Assembly: GCF_009882985.1 (NCBI RefSeq)
Contig: NZ_WTUZ01000022.1
Span: 1,091,065 to 1,155,064, forward strand
Length of the DNA: 64,000 nucleotides
DNA from: Paenibacillus silvestris
Lineage (GTDB): Bacteria > Bacillota > Bacilli > Paenibacillales > NBRC-103111
Direction of reading: 5' to 3'
In this document: positions 7,705 to 17,094 of the stretch, one piece after another
Layout: every line of letters starts with the position of its first letter
Numbering within the stretch: position 1 is the stretch's first letter
Translations under genes and position numbers: made by a program
The notes under the pieces: generated by a model
What the model saw: only the letters and a program-made list of their open reading frames with translations
The model's database searches: none
What the model was told of the DNA's origin: nothing

Positions 7705-10023
7705 ATGGCTAACTGGAGCAGCATATTTCTGAAAAAACTAGGAAAAAAGAGGCAGATGAACACGAGGACGTATTTCTTCAAACTCATTTGGCTTGGCTGT
7801 ATTTCCGTATGTATTCCGGTGATATTGGCTAGCATAGCGTATTATCAATTTTCTACGAACCGGATGCAGACCTATATACAGACGGAAAGTGATTCGTCGT
7901 TGACCATAATGAAGGATCGTGCCGAAACGGTTTTACAGGAAATTGAGCAGGAGTCACTCCAGTTAGCCAATGATCCTTCCATTCAGCAGGAACTTATTGG
8001 ACCAGAGGATGAAAGCGGCATCTTGAAGCTTGATATATTGAAAAAGATTGCTTTGGTCAAAAATTACAATAGCTTTATTAGCGAAGTTTATTTATATAAC
8101 AGCACGAGCAAGGAAGTCATTTCAAATGAATACGGCTCCATTGCGAAAGATTATTACAAATATAAGGAAAATATTAACGAACTACTCGCCATCAAACGTC
8201 CTACACAATGGACACAGCTGAAAGGCAAGGAAGGATATATTACCTTTTATAGGCAACTGCCATTGATTGGTAATGAAGGACCCGAGGGGGTCCTTGGCTT
8301 TGAAATTGAAGCCTCCAAGCTGAGCACATTTATGGAAACTGACACGGTTCTTTTAACCGGTGATCAGGATTTAATGGTCGTGAAGCTCAACGAACCTTTC
8401 GGGATTGAGCATAACCCTCAGGGGAATCAGGCCGATGAAACCGCCAAATTACAAGGCATTGCAATGATTAAGGCATCGGGCCAAAACTCAGGCAGATTTG
8501 TAGCCGAAGGCATTGATGGTAAGCCGGCCCAATATCACTACGTGAAAAATGTGTTTTCCAGAACTTACGTATCTGTGACGCCGGAACAGGTTATTACGGA
8601 TCAATTAAGCTGGATTCGTGAGATGACGGCGCTCATTGTCCTTGTATTTGTAGGTGTCGGCATTCTGCTGACGTATATTACCTCCAAGAGGGCTTATACG
8701 CCTATCGGTCAACTGATTAATCACAGCCGTTCGCTGCGTGGTCATGGTGTCGAGCCGAAAGCAAATGAGCTGGATATTATTAAGGAGTCTCTTGATTATT
8801 TAAGCAATGAGACGGAGAAGTTGGAAAGTTATGTGCAAAACATGGAGCCGTCCTTGCGCGAGAAGTTTCTCTTCAAGCTGCTAAGTGGTGATTACACGGC
8901 TAATCAAACGCTGCTTCAGAATTGCCTAACTTATGGGGTTGGAATTGAATTGACCAGTGTCGTGCTCGTTGTCGATGCGGACCATATCTATAAAGAGAAG
9001 CGATTTTTGCCGGAAGAGAAAGGAATCGTCGCATTTTCCTTGGCTAATGTCATGCAGGAGCTGCTGAGTCAGCATGATCTTGAAGGCTATGTGGTTCCCT
9101 TTCAGGGCAGAGGCGTTGCGATTCTGCAATTCAAGCCCGAAATGGAGCAGACGGCCATGAAGGAACTGACTTCGAACTACGCTTATGCGATGATCGAGGC
9201 GTTCCATAAGTATTTATCCTTCGAAGTTAATGTGTGTATCGGACGTTTCTACCCTTACATTGCGGACGTTCCGGTTTCCTATAAGGAAGCGAATCATGCT
9301 TTGCAATACCGGATATTTCGGGATGCGGAACCGCTATTATTTATTGACGATTTCGAGCTTGGGAAAACCCAGTCATTGCTTCGGTATCCAGTAGAGCTGC
9401 AGGAAGCGATTCTTCATGCACTTGAGCAAGAAGATCTGCCCTCGGCGATTCAGCATTTCGAGAAATTTACAGAAATATTGCGACATTCACAATCCTATGT
9501 GTTTATTTATCAAAGCTATCATATTTTCTTATCTTCTTTTATCGTGGCTCTTGAGAAGCAGGGTGCGAATGTAGTCGACATTATGGAGCATAATTTTTTC
9601 GGGCAGCTAAGAAACAAACAAACATCGAAGGAAATGAACGATTGGTTCGAGGAATCCTTATTTCCGGTGTATCTGTGGTTAACGAAAAATGATAGAGAAG
9701 CATCTAGTGAATCAGCGATTCAGTGGGTGTGTCAATATATTCATAACAATTACGGAAATGATTTGTCCTTGGTGCATTGTGCTGAAAGAGTAGGGGTAAG
9801 CCCCTCTTACCTGAGCCGGTTGTTTAAGAAAAAGGTCGGAAAGAACTTTCTTGAGTATGTGGTAGAAACGAAGATTGATCAGGCAAGACGTTTGCTAAAA
9901 GACACAGATCAAAGCATCAATGAAGTTGCCACGGCGATCGGATATTCCGAGCGCAACTTTATCCGCATCTTTCAGCGGCATGTTCAGATGACACCGGGGC
10001 AATTTCGCTCCCAGTACAGGTAG
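7705..10023 (+). CDS. Membrane-bound AraC-family transcriptional regulator, cassette 1
   Basis: 772 aa. One membrane segment near residues 27-47, an extracellular sensor region of about 260 aa (Cache-like by position), a second segment near 308-325 (ALIVLVFVGVGILLTYI), a cytoplasmic linker and a C-terminal AraC/XylS domain (about 670-772) with two helix-turn-helix units (SPSYLSRLFKK and YSERNFIRIFQR). It would sense an extracellular ligand or the loaded binding protein and activate transporter genes. The start at ATG 7705 after GGGGAGG matches the paralogue at 28050 (MANW/MINW). A 127-nt gap with an imperfect hairpin (about 7620-7672) separates it from the lipoprotein gene, perhaps lowering its expression. 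Confidence 0.9.
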   Translation: MANWSSIFLKKLGKKRQMNTRTYFFKLIWLGCISVCIPVILASIAYYQFSTNRMQTYIQTESDSSLTIMKDRAETVLQEIEQESLQLANDPSIQQELIGPEDESGILKLDILKKIALVKNYNSFISEVYLYNSTSKEVISNEYGSIAKDYYKYKENINELLAIKRPTQWTQLKGKEGYITFYRQLPLIGNEGPEGVLGFEIEASKLSTFMETDTVLLTGDQDLMVVKLNEPFGIEHNPQGNQADETAKLQGIAMIKASGQNSGRFVAEGIDGKPAQYHYVKNVFSRTYVSVTPEQVITDQLSWIREMTALIVLVFVGVGILLTYITSKRAYTPIGQLINHSRSLRGHGVEPKANELDIIKESLDYLSNETEKLESYVQNMEPSLREKFLFKLLSGDYTANQTLLQNCLTYGVGIELTSVVLVVDADHIYKEKRFLPEEKGIVAFSLANVMQELLSQHDLEGYVVPFQGRGVAILQFKPEMEQTAMKELTSNYAYAMIEAFHKYLSFEVNVCIGRFYPYIADVPVSYKEANHALQYRIFRDAEPLLFIDDFELGKTQSLLRYPVELQEAILHALEQEDLPSAIQHFEKFTEILRHSQSYVFIYQSYHIFLSSFIVALEKQGANVVDIMEHNFFGQLRNKQTSKEMNDWFEESLFPVYLWLTKNDREASSESAIQWVCQYIHNNYGNDLSLVHCAERVGVSPSYLSRLFKKKVGKNFLEYVVETKIDQARRLLKDTDQSINEVATAIGYSERNFIRIFQRHVQMTPGQFRSQYR

Positions 10024-10056
10024 TAAGAAATTTAAGGAAGATGGGAGAACTATAAA

Positions 10057-11142
10057 ATGAAAATTAAGCGTATCGAAACGTTTACAACCCGCCAGCTTTC
10101 CGTTGTCCGCGTCACTTCGGAAGATGGATTGCAGGGCTATGGGCAGATTGCTCCTTATCATGCTAATATTTCTGCGCTGGTGCTGCATCAGCAAGTAGCT
10201 CCACACGCACTGGGGGCAGACTTAGATCAAATCGAAGCATTGGCTGAAAAGGTTGTTAGAGAAGAACATAAATTTCCAGGTTCATACATTTGTAGAGCTG
10301 TCGGAGGTCTGGACACGGCTTTATGGGATTTGAAGGGGAAAAGGATGGGCAAAAGTGTAAGTGAATTGCTCGGGGGTCAGCCTGGCAAAGTAAAAATATA
10401 CGGCTCCAGCATGAAGCGCAACATTTCGCCGCAGGAGGAAGCTAACCGGATATTGCGTCTCAAGGAAACGCAGGGGATCGAAGCTTTCAAAATTCGGATT
10501 GCCAACAATTTCGCGAATGATGTGGACGTATATCCGGGCCGTTCGGAAGAGGTTGTCCGGGCTGTAAGGGCTGCGATTGGTGACAGCACACAGCTTTATG
10601 TCGATGCGAACAGTGGACTCACGCCGGCTAAGGCGATTGAAACAGGTAAAATGCTTGCGGACTACGGGGTATGCCACTTTGAAGAGCCTTGCCCTTACAT
10701 GGAGTTGGAGTGGACGAAGCAAGTAGCTGACGCACTCGATATTCCGGTAACCGGCGGTGAGCAGGATACGGACTTGGTGCAGTTCAAACGGATGATCCAG
10801 ATGCGTGCAGTCGATATCGTTCAACCGGATATTTGCTATGTTGGAGGCTTGAGCCGCGCACTTGAAGTAGCTCGAATGGCCGAAGCAGTGGGAATGACCT
10901 GTACACCGCATGCCGCGAATTTATCGATGTTGACCGTATTTACGCTGCATATGGTCTCCGCCATTCCGAACGCAGGGAAATACATGGAATATACGATTGA
11001 AGAGGACGCTTGGACGAATGGACTTTTTGTAGAGCCGTTGACAGTTTCTGACGGTGCAGTACAGGTTCCGCAAGGACCAGGCTGGGGCATCACGGTACGG
11101 CCGGAATGGCTTGAAAAGGCCGAGTATCAAGTGAGCGAATAA
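10057..11142 (+). CDS. Enolase-superfamily (mandelate racemase/muconate lactonising) sugar-acid dehydratase-like enzyme
   Basis: 361 aa, normal length. The magnesium ligands Asp183 (YVDAN), Glu209 (HFEEP) and Glu235 (GGEQD) are present, with Lys145-x-Arg147 on one face and His285 (TPHAAN) on the other, the arrangement of MR-type acid sugar dehydratases. The reaction would be abstraction of the proton next to a carboxylate and loss of water, giving a 2-keto-3-deoxy sugar acid. It sits 33 nt after the AraC regulator and just before two sugar permeases, absent from the paralogous cassette 2. Racemase or epimerase activity cannot be excluded; the substrate is unknown. Confidence 0.85.
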   Translation: MKIKRIETFTTRQLSVVRVTSEDGLQGYGQIAPYHANISALVLHQQVAPHALGADLDQIEALAEKVVREEHKFPGSYICRAVGGLDTALWDLKGKRMGKSVSELLGGQPGKVKIYGSSMKRNISPQEEANRILRLKETQGIEAFKIRIANNFANDVDVYPGRSEEVVRAVRAAIGDSTQLYVDANSGLTPAKAIETGKMLADYGVCHFEEPCPYMELEWTKQVADALDIPVTGGEQDTDLVQFKRMIQMRAVDIVQPDICYVGGLSRALEVARMAEAVGMTCTPHAANLSMLTVFTLHMVSAIPNAGKYMEYTIEEDAWTNGLFVEPLTVSDGAVQVPQGPGWGITVRPEWLEKAEYQVSE

Positions 11143-11160
11143 ACGGGCGAGGTGCTTCAC

Positions 11161-12114
11161 ATGCAAACAAAGGTACAGACAATTGTAAAAAGTACGCGCG
11201 TACATGAACGCTCACGGTTGTGGGCTGCCATGGTGCAAAGTAAATGGATGTATGCCCTGGCTGCGCCGGGCATCCTATATTTCCTCATATTTAAATTCGC
11301 GCCCTTATGGGGGCTCTTGATTGCCTTCAAGGAATACAACCCTTTTAAAGGCCTATGGGGGAGCGAATGGATTGGATTCACCAATTTCACTGAATTATTT
11401 AAGAGTGAGATCTTCTATCTCATGTTGAGAAATACGTTTGCCATTAATATTTTTGGGATCATTTTTATGTTCCCTCTTCCGATTTTGCTGGCTTTGATGC
11501 TCAATGAAATCCGGCATGAAACGTTCAAACGGATCAATCAGTCGATCGTCTATTTACCGCATTTTCTATCATGGGTCGTTGTTGCTAGTATGACGTTCTT
11601 TATGCTCTCCACGGATGTAGGGTTAATCAATAAACTGATTTCGAATATGGGCTTCGAAACGGTATCCTTTTTGTCCAATCCTAATCTATTCTGGGGACTG
11701 CTTACCGCTCAAAGCATGTGGAAGGAAGTGGGTTGGGGGACGATTATTTTCTTAGCCGCAATGGCTGGCGTTGACCCTCAACAATATGAAGCTGCCGTCA
11801 TAGATGGCGCGTCGAGAATGAAGCAGATATGGCATGTGACGCTGCCGGCGATTCGCCCGACTATTATTATCTTGCTTATTCTAAGACTAGGGCATATGGC
11901 AGATGTCGGTTTTGAACAAATCTTATTGATGAACAATCCACTGGTAACCTCAGTTTCCCAGGTGTTCGATACTTATGCGTACACCATTGGCATACTCGGG
12001 GGCAAAATCAGCGTCGGTGTGACGGTAGGTATGTTCAAGGGCGTTGTGGGCTTGATCCTTGTTATGCTGTCCAACTACGTCGTGAAGAAGCTTGGGCAAG
12101 AGGGGATTTATTAA
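11161..12114 (+). CDS. ABC sugar permease LplB type, cassette 1
   Basis: 317 aa with six membrane segments and the ATPase-contact loop YEAAVIDGASRMKQIWHVTLP. It forms the importer channel with the permease at 12127. The frame opens at a GTG at 11152, but GCGAGGTG at 11147-11154 places the start at the ATG 11161; this also gives the same length as its close paralogue at 30886. The gene begins 18 nt after the dehydratase and is followed by the second permease. No ATPase gene is in the window, so a shared MsmX-type ATPase elsewhere is expected. Confidence 0.92.
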   Translation: MQTKVQTIVKSTRVHERSRLWAAMVQSKWMYALAAPGILYFLIFKFAPLWGLLIAFKEYNPFKGLWGSEWIGFTNFTELFKSEIFYLMLRNTFAINIFGIIFMFPLPILLALMLNEIRHETFKRINQSIVYLPHFLSWVVVASMTFFMLSTDVGLINKLISNMGFETVSFLSNPNLFWGLLTAQSMWKEVGWGTIIFLAAMAGVDPQQYEAAVIDGASRMKQIWHVTLPAIRPTIIILLILRLGHMADVGFEQILLMNNPLVTSVSQVFDTYAYTIGILGGKISVGVTVGMFKGVVGLILVMLSNYVVKKLGQEGIY

Positions 12115-12126
12115 GGAGGAGAACCC

Positions 12127-13002
12127 ATGAGTTATGTTACAACCAAGAAGTTGACGGTTTTCGATTATATTAACTACTCGCTGCTTGCAATCATTTCTAT
12201 AGCCTGCGTATTTCCATTCATTTATGTATTCAGCGTTTCCTTCACCGATCCGGATGTCTATGTGCCTCTGCAATTTTATTTTTTCCCGGAAAAATGGTCG
12301 CTGTCTGCGTACAAATATATTTTGTCAACGAATAGCTTCATTAACGCCCTGAAAAGCACCGTATTCGTGACAGGAATAGGGACTGTGCTTAGTATTCTTA
12401 TCTCATTTACATTTGCGTATGTGATGACCAAGAAACATGTACCCGGCCGGAAATTAATGCTCGGTGGCGTTATTTTTACCTTGGTGTTCAACGCAGGTAT
12501 TTTGCCTAACTATTTATTAATGAAAGATATGAACCTGTTGAACTCGCATTGGTCTTTAATCTTATCAGGTCTTACGAATGCATGGAGCTTAATTGTAATC
12601 AAAGGATTTCTGGATTCGCTGCCTCCGGAGCTGGAAGATGCTGCTCGAATTGACGGGTGCTCGGATATCGGTGTATTCTGGCGTATCGTCATTCCTTTAT
12701 CCATGCCGGCGATTGCTGCTTTTGTCCTGTTCTTTGCAGTTTCGTATTGGAATACGTACTTCAATGCTTTAGTTTATTTGAGCGATGCGAAGAAATGGAC
12801 CTTGCAGGTACTGGTCAAGTCGTTGGTTATCGATTCCGATGCCAGTGGTGCAGGATCTGTCGGCAGTGACGATAGAGTACTGCCACAGGAAACGATTCGT
12901 ATGGCTTCGATTGTGCTCGCCATGGTGCCGATTTTAGTTATATATCCTTTCTTGCAAAAGCATTTTGCCAAGGGAGTTATGTTAGGTTCCGTAAAAGGCT
13001 AA
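12127..13002 (+). CDS. ABC sugar permease YtcP/LplC type, cassette 1
   Basis: 291 aa with six membrane segments; contact loop LEDAARIDGCSDIGVFWRIVIP; tail FLQKHFAKGVMLGSVKG. AAGGAGG lies directly upstream, 12 nt after the partner permease, so translation is probably coupled. It is a close paralogue of the protein at 31873 and of the partial gene at the window start. Last gene of the cassette 1 transcript; a terminator follows at 13028. Confidence 0.92.
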   Translation: MSYVTTKKLTVFDYINYSLLAIISIACVFPFIYVFSVSFTDPDVYVPLQFYFFPEKWSLSAYKYILSTNSFINALKSTVFVTGIGTVLSILISFTFAYVMTKKHVPGRKLMLGGVIFTLVFNAGILPNYLLMKDMNLLNSHWSLILSGLTNAWSLIVIKGFLDSLPPELEDAARIDGCSDIGVFWRIVIPLSMPAIAAFVLFFAVSYWNTYFNALVYLSDAKKWTLQVLVKSLVIDSDASGAGSVGSDDRVLPQETIRMASIVLAMVPILVIYPFLQKHFAKGVMLGSVKG

Positions 13003-13027
13003 CTGGACTTTTATGATAAATGTAATG

Positions 13028-13086
13028 AAGTGCCGATTCATCACCGCTTACAAACAGCAGGTGGATGAATGGGCACTTTATGTTTT
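13028..13086 (+). terminator. Terminator hairpin after cassette 1
   Basis: AAGTGCC/GGCACTT (13028-13034 and 13072-13078) with an inner ATTCATC/GATGAAT stem, then a TATGTTTT tail. Confidence 0.7.
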
Positions 13087-13091
13087 CTACA

Positions 13092-13165
13092 TTGACTAGC
13101 CGTTGAGCGCATGGTAGCATCTAGGGATAATGCGATCAAAATACAGAACGATGTTTATCATATAA
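13092..13165 (+). promoter_or_regulatory. Promoter and operator box of the IclR regulator gene
   Basis: TTGAGC (13103-13108), 17 nt, GATAAT (13126-13131); an alternative is TTGACT (13092) with TAGCAT (13115). Immediately downstream, 13138-13165 reads AAAATACAGAACGATGTT followed by TATCATATAA. The same box, with small changes, lies at 14046 before the FAH hydrolase gene, so it is probably the operator for the IclR protein, allowing autoregulation (inference). Confidence 0.55.
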
Positions 13166-13178
13166 AGGACGTGACAAA

Positions 13179-13925
13179 ATGGAGCAAAAGTATGCCGTCC
13201 CCGCTCTGGACCGGGCACATGCTGTACTTACCTTACTGACTGAGGAGCCATACAAATGGAAGTTGTCCGACTTGTCCAAGCACTTGGGTATCAGCAAAAG
13301 TACGCTGTACTCTCTTCTTCAGACAATGGAGCGGCTGCAATGGATTAACCGGGACAGAAATGAAACCTACGCGCTTGGAAGCGCAGTTGGTGATCTAGGC
13401 AGCGCTTATTTTCGTCAGTATGACCTTATTGAAGAGTTTAGGCGAATGGCTGAGCCAGTTATGCGTAAGCTGCAAGAATCCGTGCAAATGGCTCGTTTGG
13501 ATGGAAGCGAAGTTCTCTATCTGACCAAAGTGGAAGCTCCGACACCGGTGCAGATGGTCTCGGGGCCGGGCATTCGTATCCCGGCTCATGCAACTGGTCT
13601 TGGCAAATCGTTGATGATCGATATGGATGCCGAGCAAGTCAGCCGAGTATTTCCGCAGGAATCGCTCCACAAGATAACCGTTCATACCATTGGTTCGCGG
13701 TCGGCATTTTTGCAAGAATTGGAGAAAGTGCGTGTAGAGGGGTACTCCTTAGATATACAAGAAGGAGTAATGGGATTTTGCTGTGTTGCTGCACCCGTTC
13801 GCCGTCTAGGTACTGTAGTTGCAGCGGTCAGCTGCTCAATGCCCATCCATCATTGGGAGGGGAAGAAGGACGAAACCGTTAATGAAATACGCTCACTAGC
13901 GAAGCGGATGTCAACGAATATATAA
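13179..13925 (+). CDS. IclR-family transcriptional regulator
   Basis: 248 aa. N-terminal winged helix (ALDRAHAVLTLL ... LSDLSKHLGISKSTLYSLLQTMERLQWI, residues 9-56) and a C-terminal ligand-binding domain with IPAHATGLGKSLM and EGVMGFCCVAAPVR, both hallmarks of the family. AAAGGA precedes the ATG. Family members usually control catabolism of small acids and bind them as effectors. It has its own promoter and terminator and precedes the FAH hydrolase, malate synthase and malic enzyme operon on the same strand; a shared upstream box makes that operon its likely target. Confidence 0.92.
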   Translation: MEQKYAVPALDRAHAVLTLLTEEPYKWKLSDLSKHLGISKSTLYSLLQTMERLQWINRDRNETYALGSAVGDLGSAYFRQYDLIEEFRRMAEPVMRKLQESVQMARLDGSEVLYLTKVEAPTPVQMVSGPGIRIPAHATGLGKSLMIDMDAEQVSRVFPQESLHKITVHTIGSRSAFLQELEKVRVEGYSLDIQEGVMGFCCVAAPVRRLGTVVAAVSCSMPIHHWEGKKDETVNEIRSLAKRMSTNI

Positions 13926-13931
13926 GAATTG

Positions 13932-13967
13932 AAGTCTCGGGTCACTTAGGTGAATCGGGACTTTTTT
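13932..13967 (+). terminator. Imperfect terminator after the IclR gene
   Basis: AAGTC/GACTT outer stem and TCAC/GTGA inner stem with a mismatched internal part, followed by six T. Confidence 0.6.
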
Positions 13968-14004
13968 CTATGCAAGTGTTTGAACGTACGCTGGCAAAAT
14001 CCCA

Positions 14005-14080
14005 TTGACACAAACGGAAAACTATGGCAAGATCAATTTAAATACAAAATATAGAACGTTGTTCATAATAATGAACAAGA
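14005..14080 (+). promoter_or_regulatory. Promoter/operator region of the FAH-malate synthase-malic enzyme operon
   Basis: TTGACA at 14005-14010 is a good -35, but no strong -10 is seen at 17 nt (CAAGAT). The box at 14046-14073 repeats the one before the IclR gene (AAAATAYAGAACGWTGTT core). It overlaps a perfect palindrome TTGTTCAT-AATA-ATGAACAA (14059-14078), just before the ribosome binding site. This is the likely IclR operator. Confidence 0.5.
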
Positions 14081-14095
14081 AAGGCGGCTTTTCTT

Positions 14096-14875
14096 ATGAA
14101 ATTAGCTCGTTTTACGATACCTGGTGAATCAGAGGTACGCAGTGGGATTGTTGATAACTCTGAGATTCATGAGTTTACAGGAGATCTATTCACCTCTCGT
14201 ATTCTTACAGGGAAGACATTCTCCTTGCAGAATGTTGGGCTCAAAGCGCCTATTATCCCGAGACACATCATCGGTATCGGTAGAAATTTTGTCGGCGAAG
14301 GGGAACCTAAGCCAGCCATTCCAGACATGCCGATCCTGTTCTTCAAGCCATTGAGCACCGTTGTCGGACCCGAGGACGCTGTGCTGCTGCCCCTTGGAAC
14401 GGATGAGATCAAGTTCGAATCAGAGCTTGCCGTCATTATCGGGAAAGAAGCGAGAAACATAGCCCCCGAACAGGTAGACGATGTGATCTTCGGTTTCACG
14501 GTAACCAATGACTTTGGCGCTTTTAATTATTTCCATCCCGAGGGCCATTGGACGATTGGCAAATCATTTGATACATTTTGCCCACTTGGTCCGGTCATTG
14601 TAACCGATTTCGATTATCACTCTGCTCGTATTCAAGCAACAGTGAACGGTACCGTTAAGCAGGATGCACTCATGGAACGCATCATTACACCTATCGATAG
14701 CATGATCTCGTACATCAGCCGGTTTATGACCCTTATGCCAGGAGATGTCATTCTGACTGGAACACCTGCCGGTGCGGATTTAGTCCGAGATGGCGATATT
14801 GTTGATTGTTATATTGAAGGGATCGGTCATCTGCAAAATCCAGTTCGGGCTCAAAAACTATCATCCAATTTGTAA
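14096..14875 (+). CDS. Fumarylacetoacetate hydrolase (FAH) family protein
   Basis: 259 aa. Conserved features are the metal ligands Glu108 and Glu110 (KFESELAVIIGK) and Asp139 (TNDFG), Lys156 (IGKSFDTFCPLGP) and the late LTGTPAG motif. The family cleaves C-C bonds of diketo acids or hydrates and isomerises related ketoacids. AGAAAGG precedes the ATG. It is co-transcribed with malate synthase G and malic enzyme, so a product feeding glyoxylate is plausible. One known role that fits is hydrolysis of 2,4-diketo-3-deoxypentonate to pyruvate and glycolate (inference); aromatic-acid breakdown is less likely here because no other aromatic genes are present. Confidence 0.85.
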   Translation: MKLARFTIPGESEVRSGIVDNSEIHEFTGDLFTSRILTGKTFSLQNVGLKAPIIPRHIIGIGRNFVGEGEPKPAIPDMPILFFKPLSTVVGPEDAVLLPLGTDEIKFESELAVIIGKEARNIAPEQVDDVIFGFTVTNDFGAFNYFHPEGHWTIGKSFDTFCPLGPVIVTDFDYHSARIQATVNGTVKQDALMERIITPIDSMISYISRFMTLMPGDVILTGTPAGADLVRDGDIVDCYIEGIGHLQNPVRAQKLSSNL

Positions 14876-14889
14876 AAGGAGACATCCAT

Positions 14890-17073
14890 ATGAGCGAATA
14901 TGTAAAAGTAGGAAGTCTACAAGTTGCTGAAGTACTTTATCAGTTTATTCAATCAGAGGTGCTTCCTGGCAGCGGACTCCATAGTGAAAAGTTCTGGGCA
15001 GATTTTAATACGTTAATTCACGACCTGGCCCCTCATAATAAAGCTTTATTAGCCAAACGAGATGAACTGCAGATGCTTATTAATGAATGGCATGTGCAAC
15101 ATAAAGAAAATTTCGACTTCGAGAGCTATCAATCATTTTTACGTGAAATTGGCTATTTGGAAGGGCAAGTAGAAGATTTTCAAATTACTACACAAGGGGT
15201 AGACGAGGAAATTGCCTATCAAGCAGGCCCTCAGTTAGTTGTTCCAGTCAATAATGCCAGATATGCTTTGAATGCTGCGAATGCCCGTTGGGGAAGCCTT
15301 TACGATGCTTTATACGGAACGGATGTTATTGATGAAGACGATGGTGCTGAGCGTACCGCTGCGTACAATCCGATTCGTGGTGATAAAGTGATTGCGTATG
15401 CCAAGGATTTCATGGATCAAGCAGCACCTTTGTCCAACTACTCCCATTACGATGCAGTTCGCTATTCGATCGTGAATGGCGAATTGTCCGTCTCGCTAGC
15501 CAATGGGGAAACGATAGGTTTGAAGGACGTTTCTCAGCTTGTCGGCTATCAAGGACTGGCAGGTGATCCTTCCGCGTTCTTGCTAAAAAATAATGGGATC
15601 CATGTTGAGATCCAAATTGACCGTCAACATCCGATTGGTCAGAATGATCTGGCAGGCGTTAAAGATATCCTCATGGAAGCGGCGTTAACGACCATTATGG
15701 ACTGCGAAGATTCGGTTGCTGCCGTAGATGCTGAGGATAAGGTTCTGGTGTACAGGAACTGGTTGGGACTAATGAAAGGCGACCTCTCGGCTTCCGTACC
15801 AAAGGGGAATACATTCATTACAAGGACTCTGAATCCTGACAGGACGTATACATCTCTTGCCGGTGAGGAATTTAGTTTGCCTGGGCGTTCACTTTTATTT
15901 GTCCGTAATGTAGGTCATTTGATGACGATTAATGCGGTATTAGATCAGCATGGACAGGAAATTCCTGAAGGCATTTTGGATGCTGTTGTGACTAGCCTTA
16001 TTGGCAAGCACGATCTTTTGAGAAATAGCTCTTATCGAAATTCTCTTCAAGGCTCCATATACATTGTAAAGCCTAAAATGCACGGCTCTGAGGAAGTTGC
16101 TTTTGCTAATGAATTGTTTAATCGTACGGAAGATATGCTCGAGCTGGAGCGCCATACGATCAAAATCGGTGTGATGGATGAAGAACGCCGTACTTCAGTG
16201 AACTTGAAGGCTTGCATTCGCCAAGTGAAGGATCGCATTGCATTTATCAACACGGGGTTCTTGGACCGAACAGGTGACGAGATGCATACTTCGATGGAAG
16301 CAGGACCTATGATTCGCAAAAATAATATGAAGTCATCCAGCTGGCTGCAAGGTTATGAGAAATCAAATGTTAACATAGGCTTGGCATGCGGTTTGCAAGG
16401 CCGGGCTCAGATTGGTAAAGGCATGTGGGCCATGCCGGACCTGATGAAAGACATGTTAAAGCAAAAGGTTGCTCATCTTGAGGCAGGCTGCAATACGGCA
16501 TGGGTGCCATCGCCGACTGCAGCGACATTGCACGCGCTTCATTATCATCAAAAGGATGTAAAGGAAATTCAGAACCATTTAAAAGCGAACAGAAAAGATT
16601 ATCTTACTGAGATCCTAGAAATTCCAGTGGTGGCCCAACCGCAATGGAGTCCCGAAGAAATTCAGCAGGAACTAGACAATAATGCGCAAGGTATTCTAGG
16701 TTATGTTGTCAGGTGGGTAGAGCAAGGGATTGGCTGCTCGAAAGTTCCGGATATTAACAATGTGGGACTCATGGAAGACCGCGCCACTTTGCGAATTTCC
16801 AGTCAACACATGGCGAATTGGCTGCACCATGGGATTTGCACAGAGGATCAAATTCGTAAGACGATGCAGCGTTTAGCCAAAGTGGTGGATGAGCAAAATG
16901 CGGGAGATCCTGCCTACCGTCCTATGACCGATAATTTAGATCAATCCGTGGCATTTCAAGCCGCTTGCGAGCTCGTTTTCAAAGGGTATGAACAACCAAG
17001 TGGTTACACAGAACCGATCTTGCATCGAAGACGCAGGGAATTCAAGGCTATGGTGCCAGCTTCGAATAGATAA
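14890..17073 (+). CDS. glcB: Malate synthase G
   Basis: 727 aa, the length of the monomeric G form (the A form is about 530 aa). It condenses glyoxylate with acetyl-CoA to malate and CoA in the cytoplasm. Motifs matching the well-known E. coli enzyme are GVMDEERRTSVNLKACI (catalytic Glu), FINTGFLDRTGDEMHTSMEAG (metal Asp), IGKGMWAMPDLM, TAWVPSPTAATLHALHYHQ and VGLMEDRATLRISSQHMANWL. AAAGGAG precedes the ATG. It lies 14 nt after the FAH gene and 21 nt before the malic enzyme gene. No isocitrate lyase or glycolate oxidase is in the window, so glyoxylate must come from elsewhere. Confidence 0.97.
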   Translation: MSEYVKVGSLQVAEVLYQFIQSEVLPGSGLHSEKFWADFNTLIHDLAPHNKALLAKRDELQMLINEWHVQHKENFDFESYQSFLREIGYLEGQVEDFQITTQGVDEEIAYQAGPQLVVPVNNARYALNAANARWGSLYDALYGTDVIDEDDGAERTAAYNPIRGDKVIAYAKDFMDQAAPLSNYSHYDAVRYSIVNGELSVSLANGETIGLKDVSQLVGYQGLAGDPSAFLLKNNGIHVEIQIDRQHPIGQNDLAGVKDILMEAALTTIMDCEDSVAAVDAEDKVLVYRNWLGLMKGDLSASVPKGNTFITRTLNPDRTYTSLAGEEFSLPGRSLLFVRNVGHLMTINAVLDQHGQEIPEGILDAVVTSLIGKHDLLRNSSYRNSLQGSIYIVKPKMHGSEEVAFANELFNRTEDMLELERHTIKIGVMDEERRTSVNLKACIRQVKDRIAFINTGFLDRTGDEMHTSMEAGPMIRKNNMKSSSWLQGYEKSNVNIGLACGLQGRAQIGKGMWAMPDLMKDMLKQKVAHLEAGCNTAWVPSPTAATLHALHYHQKDVKEIQNHLKANRKDYLTEILEIPVVAQPQWSPEEIQQELDNNAQGILGYVVRWVEQGIGCSKVPDINNVGLMEDRATLRISSQHMANWLHHGICTEDQIRKTMQRLAKVVDEQNAGDPAYRPMTDNLDQSVAFQAACELVFKGYEQPSGYTEPILHRRRREFKAMVPASNR

Positions 17074-17094
17074 TTACGGAGGGAGAGAAGTATA

